Below are positions 37,477-45,700 of a stretch of 64,000 nt of DNA, one piece after another (positions within the stretch are counted from its first letter, which is position 1; each line of letters starts with the position of its first letter). Location: NCBI RefSeq assembly GCF_003258595.1, contig NZ_QHHQ01000001.1, positions 1,798,001 to 1,862,000 on the forward strand, given 5' to 3'. The position numbers were made by a program, and so were the translations under genes. The stretch is from Acuticoccus sediminis (GTDB lineage: Bacteria; Pseudomonadota; Alphaproteobacteria; Rhizobiales; Amorphaceae). The notes under the pieces were generated by a model, which was not told where the DNA came from, did not search any database, and saw nothing but the letters and a program-made list of their open reading frames with translations.

Positions 37477-38277
37477 CTATGCGGCCCTGAGAGCCGCCAG
37501 TACGGCGTCGAGCAGGGTCGGGTCGCCGACGGCCACCACCTGACCGGCGAAGCCGTGCGGCAGCGTCGGTCCGATGCGCTGGCCCGACCAGTCCACCAAT
37601 GCGCCGCCCGCCGCCTCGATGATCGGGACGAACGGGGCGATGTCGACCGGCTTCAGCCCCGCCTCCACCACGACGTCGATCTGCCCGGCGGCCAGCATGG
37701 CGTAGGCGTAGCAGTCCGTGCCGTAGCGCACGAGGCGGCAGCGCGTGGCGACCTGCTGGAACGCGGCGTAGTCCTGCGGCTCGAAATGCTGCGGCCCGGT
37801 GCTCGCCAGCACCGCCTCCGCCAGGTCGGCGCAGGGCCGCGTGCGCAGCGGCTGCGTCTCGCCGTTGTGGGTGAGCGTGGCGCCTTCGGCCCCGCCGACG
37901 AAGCGCTCGCCAACGTAGGGCTGGCACATCATGCCGAGCGTCGGCCCGCTCTCGTCCGCCAGCGCGATCAGGACCCCCCAGGTGGGCAGGCCCGACATGA
38001 AGCCACGCGTGCCGTCGATCGGGTCGAGGATCCATGTCCTGCCGCTGGTGCCGGCGACGGCGTCGTACTCCTCGCCGAAGATCGCGTCGTCCGGCCTTTC
38101 GGCGGCGAGGAGCTCCCGCATGGCGAGCTCGGCGTTCCTGTCGGCGATGGTGACGGGGTCGAACCCGGTCTCGGCCTTGTTCACGACTCCGGGCAGTTTC
38201 CGGAAATGAGGCAAAATCGCGTCGCTGGCAGCGTCGGCGAGGCGGTCCAACAGGTCGAGGTCGCGGTTTTTATTCAT
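37477..38277 (-). CDS. hisN: Histidinol-phosphatase (inositol monophosphatase fold)
   Basis: 266 residues from ATG 38277. Mg-binding motifs are AIFGEEYDAV (GEE) and WILDPIDGTRGFMSGLPTWG (DPIDGT), and the second metal Asp lies in LKPVDIAPFVPIIEAAGG. The R-G-F after DGT and the pattern of the C-terminal half match HisN, the alphaproteobacterial phosphatase of histidine synthesis, rather than SuhB. ATG 38295 is also in frame; neither has a clear ribosome-binding site. The gene diverges from the small RNA at ~38495. Confidence 0.92.
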   Translation of the reverse strand: MNKNRDLDLLDRLADAASDAILPHFRKLPGVVNKAETGFDPVTIADRNAELAMRELLAAERPDDAIFGEEYDAVAGTSGRTWILDPIDGTRGFMSGLPTWGVLIALADESGPTLGMMCQPYVGERFVGGAEGATLTHNGETQPLRTRPCADLAEAVLASTGPQHFEPQDYAAFQQVATRCRLVRYGTDCYAYAMLAAGQIDVVVEAGLKPVDIAPFVPIIEAAGGALVDWSGQRIGPTLPHGFAGQVVAVGDPTLLDAVLAALRAA

Positions 38278-38458
38278 CGCATGGGAGCCATGCATAAATG
38301 AAACGGTGCTGAGACATTTTTAGCAGGAATTTCCAGACCCCTTCTAACTAGCTGATTTTGCGAGTGTTTTTTGTCGATCGGTTGGTTCGCGTGCGGCGTA
38401 TATAAAGCGCATGCCAAATCGCTGGGCATTTTTTTGGGGTGTCTACCATTTGCGCATC

Positions 38459-38487
38459 TTGACGATTGTGCGCCGCGGCTGCATTTG
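38459..38487 (+). promoter_or_regulatory. Candidate promoter of the alpha-r8-type sRNA
   Basis: TTGACG (38459-38464) with a 17-bp spacer to CATTTG (38482-38487), or 18 bp to ATTTGT. The start of transcription would fall near 38494-38500, giving an RNA of roughly 80-85 nt up to the T run. The stretch upstream (38296-38458) is AT-richer than average and has no gene. Confidence 0.5.
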
Positions 38488-38494
38488 TTGCAGC

Positions 38495-38579
38495 GCGGGA
38501 CGACGTTGTCGTCTCGCTGCCCTCCTTGGGCGTTTCCTCCCTAGACTTACGGCCGCTCCTCGGAGCGGCCTTTTTTTTT
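38495..38579 (+). ncRNA. mmgR: Small RNA of the alpha-r8/MmgR ('suhB motif') family
   Basis: Three features fit the alphaproteobacterial alpha-r8 (MmgR, Rfam 'suhB') family. A small GC hairpin (GCCC-TCCTT-GGGC, 38519-38531) is followed by the single-stranded, near-invariant 10-mer TTTCCTCCCT (38533-38542), then a Rho-independent terminator hairpin (38551-38570) with nine T. The 10-mer is an anti-Shine-Dalgarno-like seed. The family regulates, among others, polyhydroxybutyrate-granule and transport genes in rhizobia through Hfq. The 5' end is inferred from a candidate promoter. It lies between divergent hisN and the converging N-formylglutamate amidohydrolase gene. The family assignment is from recalled consensus, not a model search. 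Confidence 0.72.
38551..38579 (+). terminator. Rho-independent terminator of the sRNA
   Basis: GGCCGCTC/GAGCGGCC, eight perfect pairs with a CTCG loop, directly followed by nine T. Strong on the plus strand. Confidence 0.93.
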
Positions 38580-38690
38580 GTCCGGAGGATGGGCCCGCCC
38601 CGGAAGGCCGGGGCGCGGACAGGCGGGAGCCGATCCGGCTCCCCGCAGTGGGGCACGTCATGACGGCGCTCCGCCGGTCGCGACCGCCGC

Positions 38691-39590
38691 CTACTCGGCC
38701 GCCTGCTGCCAGTCGACGCCGGCGTCGTGGGCGACGAACCAGTCGATGAGCCGCCCCGCCGTCGACATCAGCGCCAGCCGCAGCCCGTCGAAGCCCGCGT
38801 TCCGCTCGAACGTCGACTCGTTCATATAGAGCGCGCGGTTGATCTCGATCTGGATGGCGTGGATCGCAGGGGGGTGGCCGTAGCGCTCCGTGATGTAGCC
38901 GCCGGCGTAGGGGCGGTTGCGACCCACGGTCAGCCCCTGGTCGCGCAGGAGGCGTGCGAACTCCTCCGACAGCATTCCCGAGCAGCTTGTGCCGTAGCGG
39001 TCGCCCAGGACCACGTCGACGCGGCTGGAGTCGCCCATGTCGTGACGGATGGCGCCGGACGGCATCGAGTGGCAGTCGACGAGGACGGCGGCGCCGAAGA
39101 TCTGGACGCGGGCGGTGAGCTGCTCGGCGAGGGCCTGATGATAGGGGTGGTAGAAGCGGACCAGGCGGTCTTCCGCCTCCGCGGCGGGCAGGCGCGAGGC
39201 GTAGATATCCTGCCCCTCGCCGACGATGCGGGCGATCACGCCGAGACCGCTGGCGACGCGGGGGCTGTCGGGCTGCGTCGGCAGAGGAGGGGGCGCGTCG
39301 AACATCGACGGGTCGATTTCGCTGGCGTCACGGTTTAGGTCGAGGAAGACGCGGGGGAAGCGGGCCCGCAGCAGCGGTGCGCCGAGGGACGGCACCCCGT
39401 CGAACAGCTCGTCGACGAACGTGTCCTCGGATCGTCGCAGGGTCAGCCGGTCCAGCCGGGCGCGGGACAGCAGCGACTTCGGATACACCGTGCCGCTGTG
39501 CGGGGCGCTGAACACGAACGGCACCGGCGGGGCGGTCGGCTCGATGAGGTCGAACGTCGTCCCTTCCGAAAAGTCGTCGACGATCACCAT
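38691..39590 (-). CDS. N-formylglutamate amidohydrolase family
   Basis: 299 residues. PFVFSAPHSGTVYPKSLLSR is the conserved opening; DLNRDASEIDPSMFDAP, AAVLVDCHSMPSGA (zinc ligands) and HAIQIEINRALYMNE are family signatures. The archetype (HutG) releases formate from N-formylglutamate in histidine degradation; many alphaproteobacterial homologues stand alone, without hut genes, as here. ATG 39590 lies seven bases after GGAGGGG; GTG 39596 is the alternative. The ORF converges on the small RNA terminator. Confidence 0.93.
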   Translation of the reverse strand: MVIVDDFSEGTTFDLIEPTAPPVPFVFSAPHSGTVYPKSLLSRARLDRLTLRRSEDTFVDELFDGVPSLGAPLLRARFPRVFLDLNRDASEIDPSMFDAPPPLPTQPDSPRVASGLGVIARIVGEGQDIYASRLPAAEAEDRLVRFYHPYHQALAEQLTARVQIFGAAVLVDCHSMPSGAIRHDMGDSSRVDVVLGDRYGTSCSGMLSEEFARLLRDQGLTVGRNRPYAGGYITERYGHPPAIHAIQIEINRALYMNESTFERNAGFDGLRLALMSTAGRLIDWFVAHDAGVDWQQAAE

Positions 39591-39784
39591 CCTCACACCC
39601 CTCCGCCCGCTGTCGATCGAGCGTCATACCACGACCTGCGCCCCTGTCAGATCGAATCGATTCGCTCGAGCGTAGTAAGTAACTCCTAAGCGAGACGTTT
39701 GACCGCGACTTAAACCGCTCGGAGTCACAGTCGCCGCGTCATTGTAACGAGGGACGCGGCCCATCCGGGCTGCGGCGACAGACC

Positions 39785-40144
39785 GTGCGAATTCTGCTGG
39801 CCGAAGACGATGAGGATATGCGCCGCTTCCTCGAGCGCGCACTCGAGCGGGCGGGCTACGACGTCGTCGCCGTCGATGACGGCGAGACCGCTTACGAACG
39901 ACTTCAGGAAGAGCCGTTTTCTCTTCTGCTGACCGACATCGTGATGCCCAACATGAACGGCGTCGAGCTCGCGCGACGCGCGACGCGCCTCGATCCGGAC
40001 CTCGCGGTGATGTTCATCACCGGCTTCGCGGCCGTGGCTCTCGACGGCGAACACCGCACACCTCGCGGCGCCAAGGTGCTTTCCAAGCCCTTCCACCTGC
40101 GTGAGCTGGTCCGCGAAGTGGGCCGCATGCTGGAATATGCCTGA
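39785..40144 (+). CDS. cpdR: Single-domain response regulator CpdR
   Basis: 119 residues, only a receiver domain. LLAEDDEDMRRFLERALERA, the phosphoacceptor Asp51 in LLLTDIVMPNMNGVELARRA, the VMFITGFAAVAL strand and KVLSKPFHLRELVREVGRML are diagnostic of CpdR, including the position of its Asp51. In Caulobacter and Sinorhizobium, unphosphorylated CpdR localises ClpXP to the cell pole and directs cell-cycle proteolysis, with phosphoryl groups coming through the CckA-ChpT relay. The start is GTG 39785. It stands alone; chpT and cckA are not in the window. Confidence 0.95.
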   Translation: MRILLAEDDEDMRRFLERALERAGYDVVAVDDGETAYERLQEEPFSLLLTDIVMPNMNGVELARRATRLDPDLAVMFITGFAAVALDGEHRTPRGAKVLSKPFHLRELVREVGRMLEYA

Positions 40145-40207
40145 AGCGGGAAAAACGCTCTTGCCCCCCGCCGGGAGTGCCGCTATACGGGGCTCTCGCT
40201 GACGGCA

Positions 40208-40282
40208 GGGCGGTTAGCTCAGCGGGAGAGCACTACGTTGACATCGTAGGGGTCACTGGTTCGATCCCAGTACCGCCCACCA
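40208..40282 (+). tRNA. tRNA-Val (anticodon GAC)
   Basis: 75 nt with encoded CCA. Acceptor GGGCGGT pairs ACCGCCC, the D-arm holds AGCTCAGCGGGAGAGC, the anticodon stem CTACG/CGTAG encloses TTGACAT with anticodon GAC, and the T-loop is GTTCGATCC. 63 bp after cpdR, same strand. Confidence 0.97.
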
Positions 40283-40563
40283 CCTCCGATCCCCAGGTCG
40301 ACCTTCAAGAGACATCGCCGGACGAGACGCACAGGGGCCTTCCCCTCGCTGATCACGGCTGTCCTGTGCGGCGTTCCACCGCAGCCTGTTCGGTGCCCGG
40401 CGCCCTCGCGTTTACCCTCCGGACATCCGCCGTCGACCGCGCCGATCGGCGGCTGCCGCAGCGTGCGGGCAGGGCGAAACGCGAAAATTGTCTCGAACAG
40501 CGCAGCGCGCCTTAACCAAATTCCGAAAACCGCCCTAAACGGATGCCGGCGTAAACCGGGTCC

Positions 40564-41154
40564 ATGCAAAACCGCCTGACCTTTCCGCTGATCCTCTTCG
40601 GTCTGTTGGCGCTTGCCGGCTGCGGCAGCGCGCCGCCGTCGTCCATCAACGACGTCTGCGCGGTATTCTCGCAGCGCGACGGGTTCTTCACCGACTGGTA
40701 CAAGGACGCCCAGCGCACCGAACGGCGCTACGGGATCCCCGTCCATGTGCTGATGGCGACGATGCGCGTCGAATCCGGGTTCGACGGCGACGCCAGACCG
40801 CCCCGCAAGAAGTTCCTCGGCGTCGTGCCGTGGAAGCGCCAGTCGACCGCCTACGGCTACAGCCAGGCGCTCAACGGCACCTGGGACCAGTACCGCCGCG
40901 AGACCGGCAAGTCCCTCGCCCGCCGGACCAACTTCAGTGACTCGGTCGATTTCGTCGGCTGGTACTATTCCAAGACGGTCGAGAAGTACGGCGTGCCGCG
41001 CGACGACGCCTACTCGCTCTACCTCAGCTACCGTTCCGGCTGGTCCGGCTTCGGCCGCGGCGTCTGGCAGAACGACAACGGCGCCAAGAAGAGCGCCACC
41101 CGCACCGCGAACTTCGCCATGAACTACCGCTCCCAGCTTCGCGGCTGCTACTGA
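40564..41154 (+). CDS. Lipoprotein with lytic-transglycosylase (SLT)-like fold
   Basis: 196 residues. The N-terminal signal with LALAGC gives lipidation at Cys20. TERRYGIPVHVLMATMRVES places a candidate catalytic Glu70 before Ser71, the E-S pair of SLT lysozyme-like lytic transglycosylases; AYGYSQALNGTWDQYRRETG and FVGWYYSKTVEKYGVPRDDA continue the fold, which lacks the long helical extension of Slt70. Such enzymes cleave peptidoglycan glycan strands with 1,6-anhydro formation. Located in the outer membrane by its lipid. GC hairpin follows at 41160-41180. Confidence 0.85.
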   Translation: MQNRLTFPLILFGLLALAGCGSAPPSSINDVCAVFSQRDGFFTDWYKDAQRTERRYGIPVHVLMATMRVESGFDGDARPPRKKFLGVVPWKRQSTAYGYSQALNGTWDQYRRETGKSLARRTNFSDSVDFVGWYYSKTVEKYGVPRDDAYSLYLSYRSGWSGFGRGVWQNDNGAKKSATRTANFAMNYRSQLRGCY

Positions 41155-41159
41155 CCGAA

Positions 41160-41180
41160 GCCGGCCCCGGACGGGCCGGC
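41160..41180 (+). terminator. GC hairpin after lipoprotein gene
   Basis: GCCGGCCC/GGGCCGGC, eight perfect pairs around CGGAC, six bases after the stop. No T run. Confidence 0.5.
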
Positions 41181-41192
41181 GAGCCCTCGCGC

Positions 41193-41292
41193 GAACTGCG
41201 CCAGCCGGCGTGTGGTCGAATTGCGCCAGCCGGCGCGTTGGCGGATTGCGCCGTTCGGCGCGTTGACGTGTGGCGTCGGCCGGCGCGTTGAC
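41193..41292. repeat. Four tandem 25-bp repeats
   Basis: Units at 41193, 41218, 41243 and 41268, each exactly 25 bp. The shared core is TTGCGCC-(AGC or GTT)-CGGCGCGTTG; unit 2 is closest to consensus, units 1 and 4 differ at the ends. Each unit contains an inverted GCGCC/GGCGC pair, so each could form a hairpin in RNA or single-stranded DNA. The array lies between the lipoprotein gene and the hydantoinase-B gene, in a 300-bp gap without another gene. No coding frame through the array looks functional. Confidence 0.8.
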
Positions 41293-41454
41293 AGCCCGCT
41301 CGCCCGGCGTTCACAAATTCCCGGGCGGGAACGCCGTGTCCCTCCCGCGGGACCGTTGGGGCGAGGTGCAGGAAATGACGCTCGGCGTGTTGGGCGATAC
41401 CGGCCGTTCGGCGGGCGGCGCCTTGCCAGCGCTCCGCCGCGCTGCGGCCCGCTG

Positions 41455-43113
41455 ATGGACCGCGTGGCGCAGGCCGGGGCCATCGACCCGGTCACCCTCA
41501 CCGTCATCGAGAAGGGCCTCCAGCAGGTCTGCTCGGAAATGGACCTCGTCCACGAGAAGACGTCCTTTTCGCCCGTAATCTCCGAGGGTCTCGACCGCTC
41601 CAACGGCATCTACCACGTCGAGGACGGGCGCATGATCGCGCAAGGGGCGCTGGGCCTGCCGATCTTCCTCGGCGTCATGCAGGAGACCACCCGCGCCGTC
41701 ATCGCCGACCGCAGGGACCTGAGGGACGGCGACGTCGTCCTCGTCAACGACCCGTACTTCGGCGGCACGCACCTGATGGACGTGAAGATGGTGCGGCCGT
41801 TCTACTATCGCGGCAAGCTGTGGTGCTACCTCGCCAACACCGGGCACTGGCCGGACACCGGCGGGATGGTCCCCGGCGGCTTCAACTCGACCGCGACGGA
41901 GATCTACCAGGAAGGCCTTCGCCTTCCGCCCGTCCGCCTCGTGCGCGAGGGGGTGATGGACGAGGACATCGTCAGGATCGTCCTCGCCAACGTGCGCGTC
42001 AGCTCCGAGCGCATCGGCGACATCAAGGCGCAGATCGCGGCGCTCGCGACGGGCGTGCGGCGCCTCACCGCGCTGCTCGACCGCTACGGGGAGGCGACCG
42101 TCGAGGCCGCCATCGCCGAACTCGAGGCCCGCGGCGAGGCGCTGATGCGGGCCCACGTCGCCGCGATCCCGGACGGCACGTATTCGGCGAGCGCCTTCAT
42201 GGACTCGGACGGCGTCGTCAACGAGGCGCTGGAGATCGCCCTCGATGCGACCGTCGCCGGGTCCGACATCACGCTCGACTTCTCCCGCTCGTCTGCGCCC
42301 TGCGCGGGGCCGATGAACTCGGTCTGGGCCTCGACCCTGTCGGCGGTCTACGTCGGGCTGAAGCACATCTTCCCCGACCTTCCCATGAACGCCGGCTGCT
42401 TCAAGCCGGTGCGCGTCACCGGAACCGCCGACACGTTCCTGGAGGCGAGGGAGCCGCGCCCGGTGGCCGGCTGCGCCTCGGAGACCTCGCAGCGCATCGT
42501 CGAGGCGGTCTGCCTGACGCTCGCCCACGCGCTCCCCGACCGCTCCTTCGCCGCGGGCGCGGGGTCGAGCGGCAACCTCTCGCTCGGCGGCTTCGACCCG
42601 GCGACTGGGCAGGCCTATATCATGTACACCTTCTCCGGCGGCGGCTACGGCGGCTGGTGGGGCGGGGACGGGCTGACCAACGGCTGCTCCACCATCGGCA
42701 TCTCGAAGAACCAGCCGGTGGAGATCCTCGAGCAGCGCTACCCGCTCCTGTTCGAGCGCTACAATCTGCGCGAGGGGTCGGCCGGCCGGGGCGAGTACCG
42801 CGGCGGCTTCGGGATCGACTACCGCTTCCGCCTCCAGCGCGGGCAGGGCAAGGCCTCCTTCCTGATGGAGCACGGCCGTTTCGGCCCGCCGGGCATCCTC
42901 GGGGGCGAGGCGGGTCTTCCCAACGAGATCCGCATTTCCCAGGGCGGCAGCGTCACGCGCCCCGAGCACATCTCCAAGGGGGAGGGCTACGTCCTGCGGG
43001 AAGGGGACTGGATCGAGGTGCTGACGCCGGGTGGCGGCGGGTACGGCGACAAGGCCGACCGCAGCGCCGAGGCACGCGCCGCCGACAGGCAGTACGGTCA
43101 GTCCGAGGACTAG
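41455..43113 (+). CDS. Hydantoinase B/oxoprolinase subunit, orphan
   Basis: 552 residues. DPVTLTVIEKGLQQVCSEMD, VLVNDPYFGGTHLMDVKMVR, GHWPDTGGMVPGGFNSTATE, GAGSSGNLSLGGF and LTPGGGGYGD are the standard HyuB/oxoprolinase-B segments. The family works as a heterodimer with an ATP-binding HyuA subunit in hydrolysis of hydantoins, 5-oxoproline or acetone/acetophenone carboxylation. No HyuA gene lies on either side, so the partner must be elsewhere or the protein acts differently. ATG 41455; the open frame extends upstream through the tandem repeats, but that part is not conserved in composition. Confidence 0.92.
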   Translation: MDRVAQAGAIDPVTLTVIEKGLQQVCSEMDLVHEKTSFSPVISEGLDRSNGIYHVEDGRMIAQGALGLPIFLGVMQETTRAVIADRRDLRDGDVVLVNDPYFGGTHLMDVKMVRPFYYRGKLWCYLANTGHWPDTGGMVPGGFNSTATEIYQEGLRLPPVRLVREGVMDEDIVRIVLANVRVSSERIGDIKAQIAALATGVRRLTALLDRYGEATVEAAIAELEARGEALMRAHVAAIPDGTYSASAFMDSDGVVNEALEIALDATVAGSDITLDFSRSSAPCAGPMNSVWASTLSAVYVGLKHIFPDLPMNAGCFKPVRVTGTADTFLEAREPRPVAGCASETSQRIVEAVCLTLAHALPDRSFAAGAGSSGNLSLGGFDPATGQAYIMYTFSGGGYGGWWGGDGLTNGCSTIGISKNQPVEILEQRYPLLFERYNLREGSAGRGEYRGGFGIDYRFRLQRGQGKASFLMEHGRFGPPGILGGEAGLPNEIRISQGGSVTRPEHISKGEGYVLREGDWIEVLTPGGGGYGDKADRSAEARAADRQYGQSED

Positions 43114-43159
43114 CGCCGCGTCTCGGAGCGGTCGGGCCGACGGGGCGGACCGCGCGGGC

Positions 43160-44824
43160 TCAGTCCTCCGGGGCGACGAAGTCCAGGATCGCGGCGGCGT
43201 CGAAGCGGCCGTCCAGCGTGCCGTAGCCGGCCCGGAACCGCTCGCGCAGGCGCGTCGCGATATAGGCGTCGGCGATCACGCGGGGCAGGTTGCGGCGCAT
43301 CGCCGAGGCGGCCGCCACCATCGCCAGCTGCTCGGCGAAGGCGCGCGCCAGAGCGATGTCCGCCACCGCCCGCTCGCCGAGGTCGAGCGTGTCCTCGATG
43401 ATGTCCGCGTTGGTGTTGCCGAGGTCGGCGCCGAGCTCGCCGAGCGCGTCGCGCAGCACCTGCCGGTCGCGCTCGACCTGCATCACGAGGTCCAGCGCCG
43501 CCTCGTTCGCCGTCCCGTCCCACGCGCTGAGGGCCGTCACGTCCGCATGGATGCGGGCGGAGGGGTGGAGTGCGTCGAACGCGGTCCCGCCGATCGCCTC
43601 GTTGCAGGCGAGCGACAGCGCCGGCGCGGCGCCCACGGTGTAGAGCCGGGCGGCCGGGGTGACGAGACGGGCGAGCGCATGGTCGCCGTCCCGCTCGAAC
43701 GCCTGGTCGAAGGCGGCGGCGACGCGCATGCACAGGGCCGTGTGCGCCGCGCTCTCGAGCGCGAGGTCGGCGAGGACGCGGGCATGCAGCGGATGGCTCA
43801 CGAGAAGCTTGCCGGATGTCTCCCGGTAGCGCGCGTGATGGACGGCGCGCCCGACGGCGGCGCGGATCGCCCCGGCGGCGATGATCGCCCCGTCGAGCTG
43901 CAGGAGGGTGCGCACGTCACGCAGGACGTGCAGGCCGCGGCCCGGCTCGCCGAGGATCTGTCCCGTCGCCCCGTGGAACGAGACGCTGGCGACCGCCTGC
44001 GAGGCCAGCCCGCCCACGTCGCGGAGCGCCTCGATGTCGATCGCGTCCTCGTTCTCGGCCGCGTACCGGGGGATCATCGCGGCGGTCGGCCCCTCGGCGG
44101 TACGCGCCAGGACGAGCGCGAGGTCGGCCGTCGGCGCACATACGAACCACTTCTCGCCCGTCACGCTGAGCCGGTCGCCGGCGACGATCTCGCCGTGCAT
44201 CGCCACGGCGCTGCGGTCGGCACTGCCATCGCGCTCGGTCAGCGCGAGGGTCACGGTCGCACCGTCCTTCTCGCCGAGCGGGAGGGGCTTGCGGTCGTAG
44301 CGGCGCGTCGCGATCAGCGGGAAGAGCTGCGCCTCGAGGTCGCTGGCATAGGCGAGGGCGGCGACGGAGGCGTGGGTGGAGGAGATCACCGTCAGGTGGC
44401 CGCGGTCGCACTGGGCGGTCAGGAAGAGGGCGGCGGCGCGCAGTCGGTGCTGGCGGCGATCGTCCCCGTCTTCCCAGGCGGAGGAGGTGAGGCCGGTCGC
44501 GATGCTCCGGTTCATCATCGCGTGGTAGGCGGGGTGAACCTCGACCTGGTCGACGCGGTAGCCGTCGAAGTCGGTGCGGCGGAGCTGCGGCGGCGCGGCG
44601 GCGGCGATGCGCGCGACCTCCTGCGCCTCGGCCGAGCCCCAGTAGCCGCCGAGGGTCCGCAGATGCTCCTCGGTCGCCTCGTCGAGCGCGGAGTCGAGCG
44701 TCGCGGTCAGGACGGGGTCGGACCCGAAGGTGTTGAGGCCCGCGTATTCGGGAGGACGGACGGTGGACGACGCGGGCTCTGTCGCGCGGCGAATGCCGAC
44801 GCGCCGGTTCAGCGTGTCGTCCAT
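43160..44824 (-). CDS. Acyl-CoA dehydrogenase family protein, AidB-like
   Basis: 554 residues from ATG 44824. The long N-terminal part (TRPPEYAGLNTFGSDPVLTA-type start), the flavin-binding VTGEKWFVCAPTADLALVLA, VASVSFHGATGQILGEPGRG and the long C-terminal helical region match AidB, an acyl-CoA dehydrogenase relative that binds DNA and is induced by alkylation damage in E. coli. In the catalytic-base segment the usual WEGSGN appears as WDGTAN, so the Glu may be replaced by Asp. An in-frame TTG at 44836 is less likely. It converges with the hydantoinase-B gene. Function may be dehydrogenase or DNA-protective; neither is proven here. Confidence 0.87.
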   Translation of the reverse strand: MDDTLNRRVGIRRATEPASSTVRPPEYAGLNTFGSDPVLTATLDSALDEATEEHLRTLGGYWGSAEAQEVARIAAAAPPQLRRTDFDGYRVDQVEVHPAYHAMMNRSIATGLTSSAWEDGDDRRQHRLRAAALFLTAQCDRGHLTVISSTHASVAALAYASDLEAQLFPLIATRRYDRKPLPLGEKDGATVTLALTERDGSADRSAVAMHGEIVAGDRLSVTGEKWFVCAPTADLALVLARTAEGPTAAMIPRYAAENEDAIDIEALRDVGGLASQAVASVSFHGATGQILGEPGRGLHVLRDVRTLLQLDGAIIAAGAIRAAVGRAVHHARYRETSGKLLVSHPLHARVLADLALESAAHTALCMRVAAAFDQAFERDGDHALARLVTPAARLYTVGAAPALSLACNEAIGGTAFDALHPSARIHADVTALSAWDGTANEAALDLVMQVERDRQVLRDALGELGADLGNTNADIIEDTLDLGERAVADIALARAFAEQLAMVAAASAMRRNLPRVIADAYIATRLRERFRAGYGTLDGRFDAAAILDFVAPED

Positions 44825-45085
44825 CGTCTTGTGCAAGCCGGCATCCCCACCCGCGGACCGTTAAAGTTTGCCCGTGGGTAAGATGTAACCGGACGGCGCC
44901 CCAGCATCAACGCCCGACTTGCGTCGCTTACAGCTTTCGGCCACCAATCGCGGCGTTCAACGCGGTGCGACGACGGCGCTATCCCGAGTCGTCCACAGCG
45001 TCGAGACTGGCGGGGCCGCGGACGGCGCGACCGTCGCATCCGGCCCGTCCGGACGGGCTCGCAATGGGAGGCGTTCAGAAAGACA

Positions 45086-45700
45086 ATGCCGGATCCGATC
45101 AGCTGGGCCGCGGTGTGGCCCTATTATTCCGCGGTCCTCGTGGCGAGCTACCTGTGCGGCTCAATCCCCTTCGGCCTCCTGCTCACGCAGTATGCCGGGC
45201 TCGGCGACGTGCGGAACATCGGCTCCGGCAACATCGGCGCCACCAACGTCCTGCGCACCGGGCGCAAGGACCTCGCCGCGGCGACGCTGCTGCTGGATGC
45301 GCTGAAGGGCGTGGTCCCCGTCCTCATCGCCTGGCACCTCGGCGGGCCGGACTTCGTCGTGACGGCGGCGTTCGGCGCCTTCCTCGGGCACCTCTTCCCG
45401 GTGTGGCTCGGGTTCCGCGGCGGCAAGGGCGTCGCGACCTACATCGGCGTCCTTCTGGCGACGTCCTGGCCGGCGGGCCTCGCCTTCGCCGGCATCTGGC
45501 TCACCACGGCGATCGTGACGCGCTACTCCTCGCTCGCCGCGCTCCTCGCCTCGCTGGCGACGCCGATCATCCTCGCGATCCGCAGCGAGTTCCAGTACGC
45601 CGAGATCTTCGGCGTTCTGACGGCGTTCCTGTGGTTCAAGCATTCGGCCAACATCGGCCGCCTCCTGAAGGGCACCGAGAGCCGGATCGGCAAGAAATGA
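45086..45700 (+). CDS. plsY: Glycerol-3-phosphate acyltransferase PlsY
   Basis: 204 residues with five to six membrane segments. [40 protein letters not shown] and [20 protein letters not shown] are the three conserved PlsY loops that bind acyl-phosphate and glycerol-3-phosphate. It makes lysophosphatidic acid for phospholipid synthesis. The TGA stop overlaps the dprA ATG as ATGA, so the two are translationally coupled, a common alphaproteobacterial pairing. Confidence 0.96.
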   Translation: MPDPISWAAVWPYYSAVLVASYLCGSIPFGLLLTQYAGLGDVRNIGSGNIGATNVLRTGRKDLAAATLLLDALKGVVPVLIAWHLGGPDFVVTAAFGAFLGHLFPVWLGFRGGKGVATYIGVLLATSWPAGLAFAGIWLTTAIVTRYSSLAALLASLATPIILAIRSEFQYAEIFGVLTAFLWFKHSANIGRLLKGTESRIGKK

